NCBI RefSeq assembly: GCF_004331955.1
Contig: NZ_CP036532.1
Span: forward strand, 682,001-746,000
Reading direction: 5' to 3'
From: Roseitalea porphyridii
Lineage (GTDB): Bacteria; Pseudomonadota; Alphaproteobacteria; Rhizobiales; Rhizobiaceae
DNA length: 64,000 nucleotides
Part shown: one piece after another, positions 56,299 through 64,000 of the stretch
Layout of the letters: each line of letters starts with the position of its first letter
How positions within the stretch are numbered: position 1 is the first letter of the stretch
Translations under genes and position numbers: made by a program
Notes under the pieces: model-generated
What the model was told of the DNA's origin: nothing
Database searches by the model: none
The model's input: the letters and a program-made list of their open reading frames with translations, nothing else

Positions 56299-57069
56299 AT
56301 GCCCCGCTATCGCCTGACGATCGAATATGACGGAACGCCCTATGTCGGCTGGCAGCGCCAGAAGAACGGCCATGCCGTGCAGGAGGCGGTCGAGAAGGCC
56401 GTCTTCGAATTCTCCAAGCAGACCGTCACCTTGCAGGTCGCCGGCCGGACCGACACCGGCGTGCACGCTATCGCCCAGACCGCCCATGTCGACCTTGACC
56501 GCGACTGGGACCCGGTGCGCGTGCGCGAGGCGATCAATGCCTATCTGGTGCTCGATGAGGAGCGCATCGCGGTGGTGGCTACCGACAAGGTCGGCGAGGA
56601 TTTCCATGCCCGCTTTTCCGCGCAGGCCCGGCATTACCTCTATCGCATCCACAACAGGCCGGCGCCGTTGACGCTCGACCACCGCCGCGCCTGGTGGTGC
56701 AAGCGTCACCTCGACATCGATGCCATGAACGACGCCGCGCGCGTGCTCATCGGCACGCACGATTTCACGACGTTCCGCGCCGCGCAGTGCCAGTCGAAAT
56801 CGCCCGTCAAGACGCTCGACGCGATCACGTTCAGCCGCGACGGGGAGTTCGTCACCGCGCACGTGTCGGCGCGCTCGTTCCTGCACAACCAGGTGCGCTC
56901 GCTGGTGGGAACGCTCAAGCTGGTCGGGGAGGGGCGCTGGACCAGGGACGACGTCCGCCGCGTGCTCGAGGCGCGCGACCATCAGAAGTGCGGCGCGCTC
57001 GCCCCGCCGCACGGGCTCTATCTCTTGCGCGTCGACTATCCGGAGCCGCCGACCCCCGGAGCGACATAG
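56299..57069 (+). CDS. truA: tRNA pseudouridine(38-40) synthase TruA
   Basis: Makes pseudouridine at tRNA positions 38-40. The 256-residue protein has [15 protein letters not shown] at the start, the catalytic Asp in [14 protein letters not shown] near residue 53, and [17 protein letters not shown]. The start at 56299 ([11 protein letters not shown]) follows AGGAG; upstream in-frame residues to 56155 are not family-like. Its 3' end overlaps the convergent membrane protein gene by 34 bp. Confidence 0.96.
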   Translation: MPRYRLTIEYDGTPYVGWQRQKNGHAVQEAVEKAVFEFSKQTVTLQVAGRTDTGVHAIAQTAHVDLDRDWDPVRVREAINAYLVLDEERIAVVATDKVGEDFHARFSAQARHYLYRIHNRPAPLTLDHRRAWWCKRHLDIDAMNDAARVLIGTHDFTTFRAAQCQSKSPVKTLDAITFSRDGEFVTAHVSARSFLHNQVRSLVGTLKLVGEGRWTRDDVRRVLEARDHQKCGALAPPHGLYLLRVDYPEPPTPGAT

Positions 57070-57623
57070 AGGGCAAGGCCGACGCTGATGATCAGTTCGG
57101 CCGCCACGAAGGCGATCGCGGTCGGCGGCGAACAGTCGAGCGCGGCCCGCATCAGCCGCACGGCGGCGACGAGCACCGCCACCAGCAACACGATGCCCAG
57201 AAGTCCGAGGATCGCATGGCCCTGGGGCAGGACCAGGTAAGGCACGAACAACGCCGCCATCACGTAGCTGAAGAAGGCGTTCGCCCAGTTGCGCACGATG
57301 ATCAGGTGGGCGAAGCGATGGCCGAGGCCCAGCGGCTTGAGGATGACCGCGAACACCGCGACCGGCAGGAGCCAGCCGACCAGCGCGAGGATCGCTTCGG
57401 TCGCCACCAGAGCGGCGAGGCTCGACCCAGGCGCCGCCGCGACGTTGGTGGTCGCCGTGATCACCCAGATGAAGAACAGCGCGGGCAGCGCCACGACGAT
57501 CGCCGAGAACGAACGCCAGAACCCCTCCGCCGAGATGTCCATCCGGTCGAGCGCGCCCGGTCGCCCCACGATGATGCCGAAGACGCTCTCGAGGTGATGG
57601 AAGGCGTAGTCCAGACTGATCAT
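57036..57623 (-). CDS. five-helix membrane protein (Yip1-like)
   Basis: A 195-residue inner-membrane protein with about five hydrophobic segments (for example [20 protein letters not shown] and [20 protein letters not shown]). The layout and the [20 protein letters not shown] start are of the Yip1-like type found next to dapE in Rhizobiales. The ATG overlaps the dapE stop as ATGA, so translation is coupled to dapE. No catalytic residues are seen; function unknown. Confidence 0.78.
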   Translation of the reverse strand: MISLDYAFHHLESVFGIIVGRPGALDRMDISAEGFWRSFSAIVVALPALFFIWVITATTNVAAAPGSSLAALVATEAILALVGWLLPVAVFAVILKPLGLGHRFAHLIIVRNWANAFFSYVMAALFVPYLVLPQGHAILGLLGIVLLVAVLVAAVRLMRAALDCSPPTAIAFVAAELIISVGLALYVAPGVGGSG

Positions 57624-58825
57624 TCGGCGCCTTGTCCGGCGAACCAGCGGGTGATGAAATCGGCGTAGATGGCGGTCAGGGTCTCCAGATCGTCGAGCGC
57701 GACATGCTCGTCGATCATGTGCATCGTCCTGCCGACCAGGCCGAATTCGACCACGGGGCAGTAATCCTTGATGTAGCGCGCATCGGACGTTCCGCCCGAA
57801 GTCGACAGTGCCGGCGTCCGGCCGGTGACCGCCGTCACGCTCTGTGCCAGCGCCTCGGTGAGCGCGGCATTGCGGGTCAGGAAAACCGGGCTCACCGGCG
57901 CCATCCAGTCGAGCCTGAATTGCACGGGGCCGGCCTTGCCGGGACGCAACGCGCTGTCCTCTGCGGCGCGCGCGAGCCGGCCCTCGATCTCGGACTTCAG
58001 CGTCTGCTCGGTCCACCGGTCGTTGAACCGGATATTGAAGGTCAGCGTGGCCGTCGCCGGAATGACGTTGGTCGCCCGGTTGCCGGTGTCGATTGTCGTG
58101 ATCTCGAGGTTCGAGGGCTGGAATTCGGCGCTGCCATCGTCGAGCGGCGGTGCGACCAGCGCGGCCCCGAGCGCCAGGGCCCCGCGCAGCGGATTGTCCG
58201 CGCGATGCGGATAGGCGACATGGCCCTGCGTTCCGCTGACCGTGATCGTACCGGTCAGCGAGCCGCGCCGGCCGATCTTGATCATGTCGCCCATCGCGTC
58301 CGGGTTGGTCGGCTCGCCCAGAAGACAGGCGTCCCATGCTTCGCCGCGCTCGGCCGCCCATCGCAGCAGCTTGGCGGTTCCGTTGATCGCCGGGCCTTCC
58401 TCGTCGCCGGTGATCAGCAGCGACACCGCGCCGGCGGGCGCCTCGCCACGTTCGACCAGCCTAGCGAGGGCCGCGACGAAACAGGCGATGCCGCCCTTCA
58501 TGTCCACCGCGCCGCGCCCGAACATGGCGCCATCGGCGATCGCCGCGCTGAACGGATCATGGCTCCATCCCGACACATCGCCCGGCGGCACCACGTCGGT
58601 GTGCCCGGCGAACATCAGGTGCGGTCCGTCGCCGCGACGGCGCGAATAGAGGTTTTCGATGTCGGCGGTGCCTTCCTCGGCGAAGACCGGCCGCTCGCTG
58701 ACGAAGCCGAGCGGCGCGATCATCCGTTCGAGCGTTCCGAGCGCGCCGGCATCGTCCGGCGTGACGGACGGGCATCGGATCAGGGCGGCAAGGTTTTCGG
58801 CGGGCTCGGTCGGCAGCTTGGTCAT
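57620..58825 (-). CDS. dapE: succinyl-diaminopimelate desuccinylase
   Basis: Removes succinate from N-succinyl-L,L-DAP in lysine and peptidoglycan synthesis. The 401-residue M20 peptidase-fold protein has [11 protein letters not shown] with its His and Asp, [14 protein letters not shown] with the bridging Asp, [13 protein letters not shown] with the catalytic Glu pair, [13 protein letters not shown] and [14 protein letters not shown]. The start at 58825 (MTKLPTEP) was chosen over a GTG nine bases upstream. dapD, its pathway predecessor, lies 3 kb upstream on the same strand beyond the accessory stretch. Confidence 0.94.
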   Translation of the reverse strand: MTKLPTEPAENLAALIRCPSVTPDDAGALGTLERMIAPLGFVSERPVFAEEGTADIENLYSRRRGDGPHLMFAGHTDVVPPGDVSGWSHDPFSAAIADGAMFGRGAVDMKGGIACFVAALARLVERGEAPAGAVSLLITGDEEGPAINGTAKLLRWAAERGEAWDACLLGEPTNPDAMGDMIKIGRRGSLTGTITVSGTQGHVAYPHRADNPLRGALALGAALVAPPLDDGSAEFQPSNLEITTIDTGNRATNVIPATATLTFNIRFNDRWTEQTLKSEIEGRLARAAEDSALRPGKAGPVQFRLDWMAPVSPVFLTRNAALTEALAQSVTAVTGRTPALSTSGGTSDARYIKDYCPVVEFGLVGRTMHMIDEHVALDDLETLTAIYADFITRWFAGQGAE

Positions 58826-59284
58826 GGGGCGCACTTAGCCAAAGGCAACGTTCCTGTCACGCGCGATGGCCGGCCTCAAGACGGCCGGTCCGATCACATC
58901 GCTCACGAAACGCGTGAGAACGCCCTTCTTCATCCCGCTGGCCGCGCTTCATGGCGGTCCAGTCTTGCGCCTCGGGGGTAACGACAAACCGGTTTGCGTT
59001 CACACATCGCTGAACGCAATGGCTCCGGTACGTGAACGACGCGGCGCGGGTCACGTGACACGTGATTGTCCCATTTCATTCAAGTCATTGGTATTAAAAA
59101 GGAAAATTGTGTCGTAAGGCGCACCCCGCAGCAGGTCAAGAACACAGAGGCGTGAGCCGGCTTACGATTTCGTCATTGGCAGTTTGCCGACCCGCCGCCC
59201 CATCTTCCGGTCAGCCAAGGCGAACAGACGAAACGTCGCCGAAGCGCCCCGAACGGGGATGAAACCAACCGAATGGAGATGAAC
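58826..59284. other. 459 bp gene-free spacer upstream of the tandem secreted-protein genes
   Basis: No credible frame is present on either strand. The stretch contains the dapE promoter side, an inverted repeat GGCCGGC/GCCGGCC-like pair near 58868-58888, the double CACGTG element at 59050-59064 and an AT-rich run (GGTATTAAAAAGGAAAATTG at 59090-59109). These probably include the promoter for the first tandem gene. Nothing resembling a transposon end or attachment site was seen. Confidence 0.5.
59050..59064. promoter_or_regulatory. overlapping CACGTG palindromes
   Basis: The perfect 10-bp palindrome GTCACGTGAC at 59050-59059 is followed by a second CACGTG at 59059-59064, with centres 7 bp apart. 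It lies about 220 bp upstream of the first tandem gene and about 225 bp from the dapE start. It is a good candidate operator, but no regulator can be named. Confidence 0.45.
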
Positions 59285-59587
59285 ATGAAAACCATCCTGA
59301 TCGCAGCCGCCGTTGCTCTGACCGCCACCACCGGCGCCTTCGCCCAGTCCACGGCTCTGGACGTGTACATGCCCGCACCGAGCCAGTCCGGCGTCGACTT
59401 CTCGGCAACCGCCTCGATCGGCGAAACGATGGACTATGTCGAGCGTGGCCGCCTCGGCGATGGCTCGCCGGTCTACATCAACCGCGACCGCGGCATCGAC
59501 TTCACGCCGACCGCATCGATCGGTGGCGGCAATGCCGACGAGCCGTTCCGCGCACGCCTTGGCGACGGTTCGCCCGTCTACAACTGA
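59285..59587 (+). CDS. secreted two-repeat small protein, copy 1
   Basis: A 100-residue protein that I do not recognise. A signal peptide of 20 residues ends GAFA. The mature part has a short head (QSTALDVYMPAPSQS) and two copies of one motif: residues 36-66 (G-V-D-F-S-A-TASIG ... RGRLGDGSPVYIN) and 70-100 (G-I-D-F-T-P-TASIG ... RARLGDGSPVYN). No cysteines, no membrane segment after the signal. The start at 59285 has GGAGA seven bases upstream; an ATG 12 bp earlier is less likely. It is the first of two nearly identical tandem genes. Confidence 0.82.
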   Translation: MKTILIAAAVALTATTGAFAQSTALDVYMPAPSQSGVDFSATASIGETMDYVERGRLGDGSPVYINRDRGIDFTPTASIGGGNADEPFRARLGDGSPVYN

Positions 59588-59636
59588 ACCAGGCACCTGA
59601 GCGTGCTTCGGACATCGACCCAACAGGAGAAATGAC

Positions 59637-59939
59637 ATGAAAACGATCCTTCTCGCGGCAGCCTTTGCTGTCACTGCCACCACCGGCGCCTTCGCCCAGT
59701 CCACGGCTCTGGACGTGTACACGCCCGCACCGAGCCAGTCCGGCATCGACTTCTCGGCAACCGCCTCGATCGGCGGAACGATGGACTATGTCGAGCGTGG
59801 CCGCCTCGGCGATGGCTCGCCGGTCTACATCAACCGCGACCGCGGCATCGACTTCACGCCGACCGCATCGATCGGTGGCGGCAATGCCGACGAGCCGTTC
59901 CGCGCACGCCTCGGCGACGGTTCGCCCGTCTACAACTGA
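59637..59939 (+). CDS. secreted two-repeat small protein, copy 2
   Basis: A 100-residue paralogue of the gene 352 bp upstream. From codon 14 to the stop (264 nt) the two differ at only four bases, giving M29T, V37I, E47G and one silent change. The first 13 codons differ at nine bases. The signal peptide cleaves after GAFA, as in copy 1, and the same two internal repeats follow. AGGAG stands seven bases before the ATG. The 49 bp between the two genes holds no hairpin, so they are probably co-transcribed. Likely periplasmic or surface-exposed; function unknown. Confidence 0.83.
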   Translation: MKTILLAAAFAVTATTGAFAQSTALDVYTPAPSQSGIDFSATASIGGTMDYVERGRLGDGSPVYINRDRGIDFTPTASIGGGNADEPFRARLGDGSPVYN

Positions 59940-59966
59940 CGGTCCGCCCGGTGGGCCTTACAAGAC

Positions 59967-59999
59967 GGGACCGCACGCCCTACGCCGGCGCGCGGTCCC
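59967..59999 (+). terminator. probable terminator of the tandem secreted-protein genes
   Basis: GGGACCGC (59967-59974) and GCGGTCCC (59992-59999) form an 8-bp stem around a GC-rich loop 28 bp after the second stop. A T-rich stretch (CTGATTTTGATT) follows about 9 bases later. Confidence 0.5.
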
Positions 60000-60112
60000 G
60001 CAGTAAACTGATTTTGATTGGCTCCCGATGCATCCCCGTCTCAAGGTGGACTACAGTTGGATGAGGACCACGACGCCCACACCGGGCGTCAGGTCATGGT
60101 GGGGTTGGGGCC

Positions 60113-60697
60113 ATGTTGGTAAGGACCGGACTGTCGATCGCACTGTTCCTGTCGCCCTTGGCTCTGTCGTCCGCGCTTGCCTCCTCCTGGCTGACCACCG
60201 GCCGCAGCGCCTCGGTCCCCTACGGACACATGGAATACTGTCAGCGCCACCGCTACGATTGCGGCCGCCATGGCGGCGTCGGCGCACTGGCGGATGCGCG
60301 TCTTGCCACGCTCAACCAGGTCAATCTGGCCGTGAACCGCTCCATCGAGCCGATGTCCGATCAGAAGGCGCACGGGACGCGCGAGATCTGGCTCGCGAGC
60401 ACAAGCGCCGGAGATTGCGAGGATTATGTCCTTGCCAAGCGCAACAAGCTTCTGCGTCGCGGCTTCAAGCCCGGCCATCTTCGCATCGCGGTTGGCCGCA
60501 GTCGCGGCGAGGTGCATGCGGTGCTTGTCGTCAGGACGACGCAGGGTGATCTGGTGCTGGACAACAACACCGACGAGGTGCTTCCGGTAAACCGATCGCG
60601 CATGCGTTTCGCCAAGCTTCAGTCGGCGACCGACGCAGCGAAATGGGTGCGGGTGACGGGCCGCACGGGCGACCCCGATCGCGTCACGCTGCGCTGA
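60113..60697 (+). CDS. bacterial transglutaminase-like cysteine peptidase (BTLCP family)
   Basis: A 194-residue exported cysteine peptidase-fold protein. The signal peptide ends near ALAS (residue 24). The catalytic triad is visible: Cys102 in AGDCEDYVLAKR, His135 in GEVHAVLVV and Asp150 in LVLDNN. Cys43 and Cys50 in YCQRHRYDCG may form a disulfide, as in other members. Some relatives (LapG) cleave surface adhesins when c-di-GMP falls, but no LapD-like partner is here. It follows the tandem secreted-protein genes on the same strand; a functional link is only suggested. Confidence 0.86.
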   Translation: MLVRTGLSIALFLSPLALSSALASSWLTTGRSASVPYGHMEYCQRHRYDCGRHGGVGALADARLATLNQVNLAVNRSIEPMSDQKAHGTREIWLASTSAGDCEDYVLAKRNKLLRRGFKPGHLRIAVGRSRGEVHAVLVVRTTQGDLVLDNNTDEVLPVNRSRMRFAKLQSATDAAKWVRVTGRTGDPDRVTLR

Positions 60698-60713
60698 CGA
60701 CGCATGAACGCGT

Positions 60714-61430
60714 TCAGGCGGCCACTGCCGTCTCGTCGCGGCTGATCAGCATGATCTTCTGCCAGATCTTGCGCGACAGGTTGGTTGCCAGCGCCTCGAT
60801 GTCGTTGACCGCCTCCACGACGACGCTGTCGTTGAGCGCCTGTGCGTAGAGCGCGGCCAGCTTGCCCGCGATCGACAGCATTTCCGAGCAATAGTCGAGA
60901 TAGCGTTCGAGTTCGCCTGGCGTCAGCACGCGTTTGGGAGAACTGGCCGTAGGCATGATACCGGGCCTGGACGCCGCCGGATCCTTCGTCAGCTGGTGCA
61001 TGTCGATGATGTGGATGACCGAACGCAGCGCGTGCAGGCTCTTGAGCGCCCGGCGCCGTTTCAACCGCTCCTCGAGCGAGATCAGCGTCCACAGCCCGAT
61101 GCCGGCGAACACGGCCGTGTTGATCGCCGCCTCGAGCCCCTGCACGAAGTCGAACGCTTCACCGGGCGCGAGCAGGCGGTCGAACGAAAGAAACGTGCCG
61201 ACGAAGGCGAACATCACCGCCGCGAGCGCGACGAAGACGGCCACGATGAGCCGGAGCCACACGAGAGGCTGTCCCAGCGTCTGCGCGTCCTCGCCCAGGT
61301 CCTCTGAGAGAGAGACCAGTTCCTCGGCCACCTCGCGCAGGCTGGAGCGCGGAAAACGCTCGGCGATGCGGCGCTCGAGCCGTTCGGCGGTCCTGGAGAT
61401 CTTGGCCCGGTCGAGCGTGCGGTAAGGCAT
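60714..61430 (-). CDS. two-helix membrane protein of unknown function
   Basis: A 238-residue protein with a basic N-terminus (AKISRTAERLERRIAERF). Hydrophobic helices lie at about 60-82 (VWLRLIVAVFVALAAVMFAF) and 100-118 (AAINTAVFAGIGLWTLISLE). A long helical C-terminus follows (SLHALRSVIHIIDMHQLTKD, and LDYCSEMLSIAGKLAALYAQ). No known domain is obvious. The start at 61430 was chosen at MPYRTLDRAK. It converges on the BTLCP gene (16 bp gap) and follows the DUF805 gene by 33 bp. Confidence 0.75.
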   Translation of the reverse strand: MPYRTLDRAKISRTAERLERRIAERFPRSSLREVAEELVSLSEDLGEDAQTLGQPLVWLRLIVAVFVALAAVMFAFVGTFLSFDRLLAPGEAFDFVQGLEAAINTAVFAGIGLWTLISLEERLKRRRALKSLHALRSVIHIIDMHQLTKDPAASRPGIMPTASSPKRVLTPGELERYLDYCSEMLSIAGKLAALYAQALNDSVVVEAVNDIEALATNLSRKIWQKIMLISRDETAVAA

Positions 61431-61463
61431 CGCCCATCCTCGCACGCCGAGCTTAATCGCCGC

Positions 61464-61850
61464 TTACTGGGCGCGCGGGAAGGGCGGCGGGCCGTGCTCG
61501 TTGGTTTCCTGCGTCGACGGCCAGAATGCCAGCACGAGAAAGGCGATGTAAGAGACCGGCTGGATCAGCAGCACGATCGCGAGGATCGCCGGCAGGCCGA
61601 TATCGTGCAGCCGCTTGACGGCGAGCGCGACCAGCACCCAGGCCGAGGCGATCCACACCGCCAGCAGCACCAGACCCCACAGCGCCTGCCGGCCGCTGTC
61701 CTCGGGCGCGCCGAGGATCTGCGCGATCACCGCGCCCTGAAGGAGCAGCATGCCCAGCGCGCCGAGCCAGAACGACTTGCGCCCGATCCGGCCCCGGAAA
61801 CCGAACAGGACCCAGGGAACCGTGACGGGATGGTCGGGCGCGCCGCTCAC
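61464..61850 (-). CDS. DUF805 family membrane protein
   Basis: A 128-residue inner-membrane protein with four hydrophobic segments. The DUF805 signature is clear: FGFRGRIGRKSFWLG near residue 14, then VLVALAVKRLHDIGLPAI. The start is taken as GTG at 61850, 5 bp past the dapD stop, with AGGGA upstream inside dapD. Function unknown. Its place between dapD and dapE is typical of Rhizobiales; here further genes have entered after it. Confidence 0.86.
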   Translation of the reverse strand: MSGAPDHPVTVPWVLFGFRGRIGRKSFWLGALGMLLLQGAVIAQILGAPEDSGRQALWGLVLLAVWIASAWVLVALAVKRLHDIGLPAILAIVLLIQPVSYIAFLVLAFWPSTQETNEHGPPPFPRAQ

Positions 61851-61855
61851 GCCGG

Positions 61856-62719
61856 TCAGTCCCTGAGCAGTTCGTTGATGCCGGTCTTGGCGCGGGTGCG
61901 CTCGTCGACCTGCTTGACGATCACCGCGCAGTAGAGGTTCGGGCCCGGCTCGCCGTTCGGGAACGGCTTGCCCAGCATCGAGCCGGCGACGACGACCGAA
62001 TAGGGCGGCACCTCGCCATAGGAGATTTCGCCGGTGGCGCGGTTGACGATCTTGGTCGACTTGCCGATGAACACGCCCATGCCGAGCACCGAGCCCTCGC
62101 GCACGATGCAGCCCTCGACCACTTCCGAGCGCGCGCCGATGAAGCAATTGTCCTCGATGATGGTCGGGCCGGCCTGCATCGGTTCGAGCACGCCGCCGAT
62201 GCCGACGCCGCCGGACAGGTGCACGTTCTTGCCGATCTGCGCGCACGAGCCGACCGTCGCCCATGTGTCGACCATCGTGCCCTCGTCGACATAGGCGCCA
62301 AGATTGACGAAGCACGGCATCAGCACCGCGCCCCTGGCGACGAAGGCCGACCGGCGCACCGTGCAGTTGGGCACCGCGCGGAACCCGGCGCGCTCGAACT
62401 CGGCCGCCGACCAGCCGTCGAACTTGGAGGGCACCTTGTCCCACCAGGTCGCTTCGCCGGGCCCGCCCTTGATGATCTCCATCGGGTTGAGCCGGAACGA
62501 CAGCAGGACCGCCTTCTTCAGCCATTGATGGACGGTCCAGTTTCCGTCGGCCTCGCGCGAGGCGACGCGCGCCTTGCCCGAATCGAGCAGGTTCAGCGCG
62601 GCCTCGACCGCCTCGCGCACTTCGCCGCGCGTTTCGGTGGTCACGCCCTCGCGTTCGTCGAAAGCGGTCTCGATGGTCTTTTCGAGGCTTGCATGGTCGT
62701 GGCTGGCGGCAGCGGACAT
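61856..62719 (-). CDS. dapD: 2,3,4,5-tetrahydropyridine-2,6-dicarboxylate N-succinyltransferase
   Basis: DapD makes N-succinyl-2-amino-6-ketopimelate in the lysine/DAP pathway. The 287-residue protein has an N-terminal helical domain and a left-handed beta helix of hexapeptide repeats ([56 protein letters not shown]). The start at 62719 has AAAGGA seven bases upstream; the ATG at 62725 is a poorer choice. dapE acts after DapC and is encoded downstream on the same strand. Confidence 0.96.
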   Translation of the reverse strand: MSAAASHDHASLEKTIETAFDEREGVTTETRGEVREAVEAALNLLDSGKARVASREADGNWTVHQWLKKAVLLSFRLNPMEIIKGGPGEATWWDKVPSKFDGWSAAEFERAGFRAVPNCTVRRSAFVARGAVLMPCFVNLGAYVDEGTMVDTWATVGSCAQIGKNVHLSGGVGIGGVLEPMQAGPTIIEDNCFIGARSEVVEGCIVREGSVLGMGVFIGKSTKIVNRATGEISYGEVPPYSVVVAGSMLGKPFPNGEPGPNLYCAVIVKQVDERTRAKTGINELLRD

Positions 62720-62859
62720 GAACACATCCTTTGATTGTGGGAGGCCGTGCGCGGTGCTAACAGCTGCGCCCGGCGGCGGGCATGTCCTAGGCGAGGGCGG
62801 CCCGCAAGGTCAATCGAAAGCGGCGGGGTGCGCCGCGCCACGGTCAGGGAGGCACGCCG

Positions 62860-63705
62860 ATGAGCGCTTACCGACGCGACGAGGTCTGGGATCCGCTGGT
62901 CCCCTCGCACCGCGACAAGGATCGCGCCCGCAAGGTGCCCGACACGCCGCAGACGCGCGCGCCGGCCTACCGGCTCGCCTTCGACGACACCGATTTCCTG
63001 TGCCGAGAGGAATTGCGGCCCGTGCGGCTGCAGCTCGAACTGCTCAAGCCCGAACTGCTGCTGGCCGAGCGCGGCATCCGCTCGACCGTAGTCATGTTCG
63101 GCGGCGCCCGCATTCCCGAACCGGGCGGAGAGGCCTGGGCGGCCAAGAACGAAACGCAGAAGAAGAACCTCGAGGCGAACGCGGTCTATTATGACGAGGC
63201 GCGCGAGTTCGCCCGCCTCTGCTCGCGCCATGCCGCCGCGACGCTCTACAAGGAGTTCGTCATCGTCACCGGCGGCGGGCCTGGCGTGATGGAAGCGGGC
63301 AATCGCGGCGCCGACGATGTCGGCGCGCCTTCGATCGGCCTGAACATCGTGCTGCCGCACGAGCAGGCGCCGAACGCCTACGTGACGCCCGAACTGTGCT
63401 TCAACTTCCACTATTTCGCGATCCGCAAGATGCACTTCCTCTTGCGCGCCAAGGCGATCGCGGTGTTCCCCGGCGGCTTCGGCACGATGGACGAACTGTT
63501 CGAATCGCTGACGCTGATCCAGACCGGCCGCATGGAGCGGGTCCCGTTCCTTCTGTTCGGCAAGGCGTTCTGGCAAGGCGCGATCAACCTCGATTTCCTC
63601 GCCGAACAGGGCACGATCTCGCCGGCCGATGTCGAGCTGATCTCGTTTGTCGACACCGCCGCCGAGGCCTGGAACGTGATCGCGGACTTCTACGCGCTGA
63701 CCTAG
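62860..63705 (+). CDS. LOG family protein (cytokinin riboside phosphohydrolase-like)
   Basis: A 281-residue protein with the Rossmann-type LOG fold. The family motif PGGFGTMDELFE (PGGxGTxxE) is near residue 207, with FVIVTGGGPGVMEAGNRGA near 135. An N-terminal extension of about 65 residues precedes the fold. LOG proteins hydrolyse nucleotide 5'-monophosphates at the N-glycosidic bond; the true substrate here is uncertain. It is divergent from dapD, as in many Rhizobiales. Confidence 0.9.
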   Translation: MSAYRRDEVWDPLVPSHRDKDRARKVPDTPQTRAPAYRLAFDDTDFLCREELRPVRLQLELLKPELLLAERGIRSTVVMFGGARIPEPGGEAWAAKNETQKKNLEANAVYYDEAREFARLCSRHAAATLYKEFVIVTGGGPGVMEAGNRGADDVGAPSIGLNIVLPHEQAPNAYVTPELCFNFHYFAIRKMHFLLRAKAIAVFPGGFGTMDELFESLTLIQTGRMERVPFLLFGKAFWQGAINLDFLAEQGTISPADVELISFVDTAAEAWNVIADFYALT

Positions 63706-63730
63706 ACGGCGCGGCGGGGGTGGCCGCTCG

Positions 63731-64000
63731 TCAGCTGCCCTGTCTGATCTCCTCCTGCAGGATCTCCGAGAAGTTCTGGGCGATCCTGCTCAGGGGCGTC
63801 TCGCGTGAATGGACCAGATACGCCACGACCGGAACGACAGGCTCGAAGGGCCGCTTCTCCAGGTGCGCGAACTCGGTGGCGCGCGCAATGAACTCGTCGA
63901 CCAGGGCGACACCGATGCCCATGCCAGCCATGCAGCACGCCGTATAGCCATACCGGGTCTCCACCGAGCACTTGTAGTCCACTTCGGAAGCCTTGAACGC
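63731..64000 (-). CDS. LysR-type regulator, C-terminal part (cut by window edge)
   Basis: The last 89 residues of a LysR substrate-binding domain. The segment YGYTACCMAGMGIGVALVDEF is the typical end of the effector-binding domain (VAAGLGIAxxP-type turn), followed by PVVAYLVHSRETPLSRIAQNF. The helix-turn-helix lies outside the window. The neighbouring Cys-Cys pair (ACCMAG) is unusual for this position. Its inducer and target are unknown. Confidence 0.78.
   Translation of the reverse strand, partial: AFKASEVDYKCSVETRYGYTACCMAGMGIGVALVDEFIARATEFAHLEKRPFEPVVPVVAYLVHSRETPLSRIAQNFSEILQEEIRQGS

Larger units (their letters stand above)
59285..59939 (+). repeat. tandem gene duplication, unit about 352 bp
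   Basis: Two direct copies with start points 352 bp apart. About 264 nt are 98% identical while the 5' coding ends and the spacers differ. Each copy itself contains two diverged 30-residue repeats, so four motif copies lie in 0.65 kb. The sharp change in divergence near codon 14 suggests sequence homogenisation by recombination. Confidence 0.85.

Noticed and set aside
59162-59746. A 194-codon minus-strand frame across the first tandem secreted-protein gene
   Set aside because: It is repetitive only because it is antisense to the repeat; it has no signal or domain.
1-64000. CRISPR array, prophage, insertion sequence or tRNA gene
   Set aside because: No regularly spaced short repeats, transposase or integrase motifs, or cloverleaf with a conserved T-arm were found on either strand.

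Overview
This window comes from a high-GC alphaproteobacterium, most likely of the Hyphomicrobiales (Rhizobiales). Support comes from the fabA-fabB-fabI block next to an Irr-type iron regulator, rpsT beside dnaA-dnaN-recF, a complete tad/cpa pilus cluster with a Flp pilin, paired YejA-type binding proteins, an SRP RNA directly upstream of dnaX-ybaB-recR, and CtrA-like and GANTC (CcrM) motifs at several promoters. No rRNA, tRNA, CRISPR, transposase or phage gene was found. Most of the window reads as conserved chromosomal backbone.

Layout. 1-3.5 kb: unsaturated fatty acid synthesis (fabI partial, fabB, fabA) divergent from irr, then an exported SH3 protein. 3.7-6.6 kb: a 2-hydroxyacid dehydrogenase, an odd membrane-anchored Ala/Lys-rich protein and a ThiF/MoeB-like enzyme. 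6.6-11.9 kb: replication block recF, dnaN, dnaA, rpsT on the minus strand, with an almost 1 kb dnaA leader. 12.1-16.1 kb: enoyl-CoA hydratase, mutM, deoB and an orphan PhnD-like exported protein. 16.1-28.0 kb: the Tad pilus machine, made of two TadE-like pseudopilins, a stand-alone secretin N-domain protein, pilin, cpaA-F, tadB, tadC and tadD. 28.1-31.8 kb: leucyl aminopeptidase, a MarR-like regulator and an NlpC/P60 hydrolase in one coupled operon, then a GhrA-like reductase. 31.8-40.2 kb: a YejA1A2BEF peptide importer split by a vapBC toxin-antitoxin pair. 40.3-44.2 kb: cytochrome c, kdsB, pheA, nudC and a HIT protein. 44.2-48.7 kb: SRP RNA, dnaX, ybaB, recR and a lytic transglycosylase. 48.8-51.8 kb: a small Cys-rich protein behind an FNR/FixK-like box, an XRE regulator, a fatty acid desaturase and a second PhnD-like protein. 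51.8-57.6 kb: rmuC, def, fmt, an opposite-strand GT39 glycosyltransferase, truA and a membrane protein. 57.6-63.7 kb: dapE and dapD separated by an accessory stretch, then a LOG-family gene. The window ends inside a LysR-type regulator.

The most unusual parts are these. (i) Two tandem genes at 59.3-59.9 kb encode 100-residue secreted proteins made of two copies of a roughly 30-residue motif. Their mature parts are almost identical while their signal peptides have diverged. (ii) vapBC is inserted inside the yej operon, with back-to-back ATGA overlaps that appear to couple the transporter ATPase gene to the toxin gene and to place it behind the toxin-antitoxin promoter and operator. (iii) Four GTTAACC heptamers including a CtrA-type site lie between tadD and the aminopeptidase. 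(iv) The dnaA leader carries six GANTC sites and a CtrA-like site. All functional statements are inferred from reading the sequence; no database search was run.
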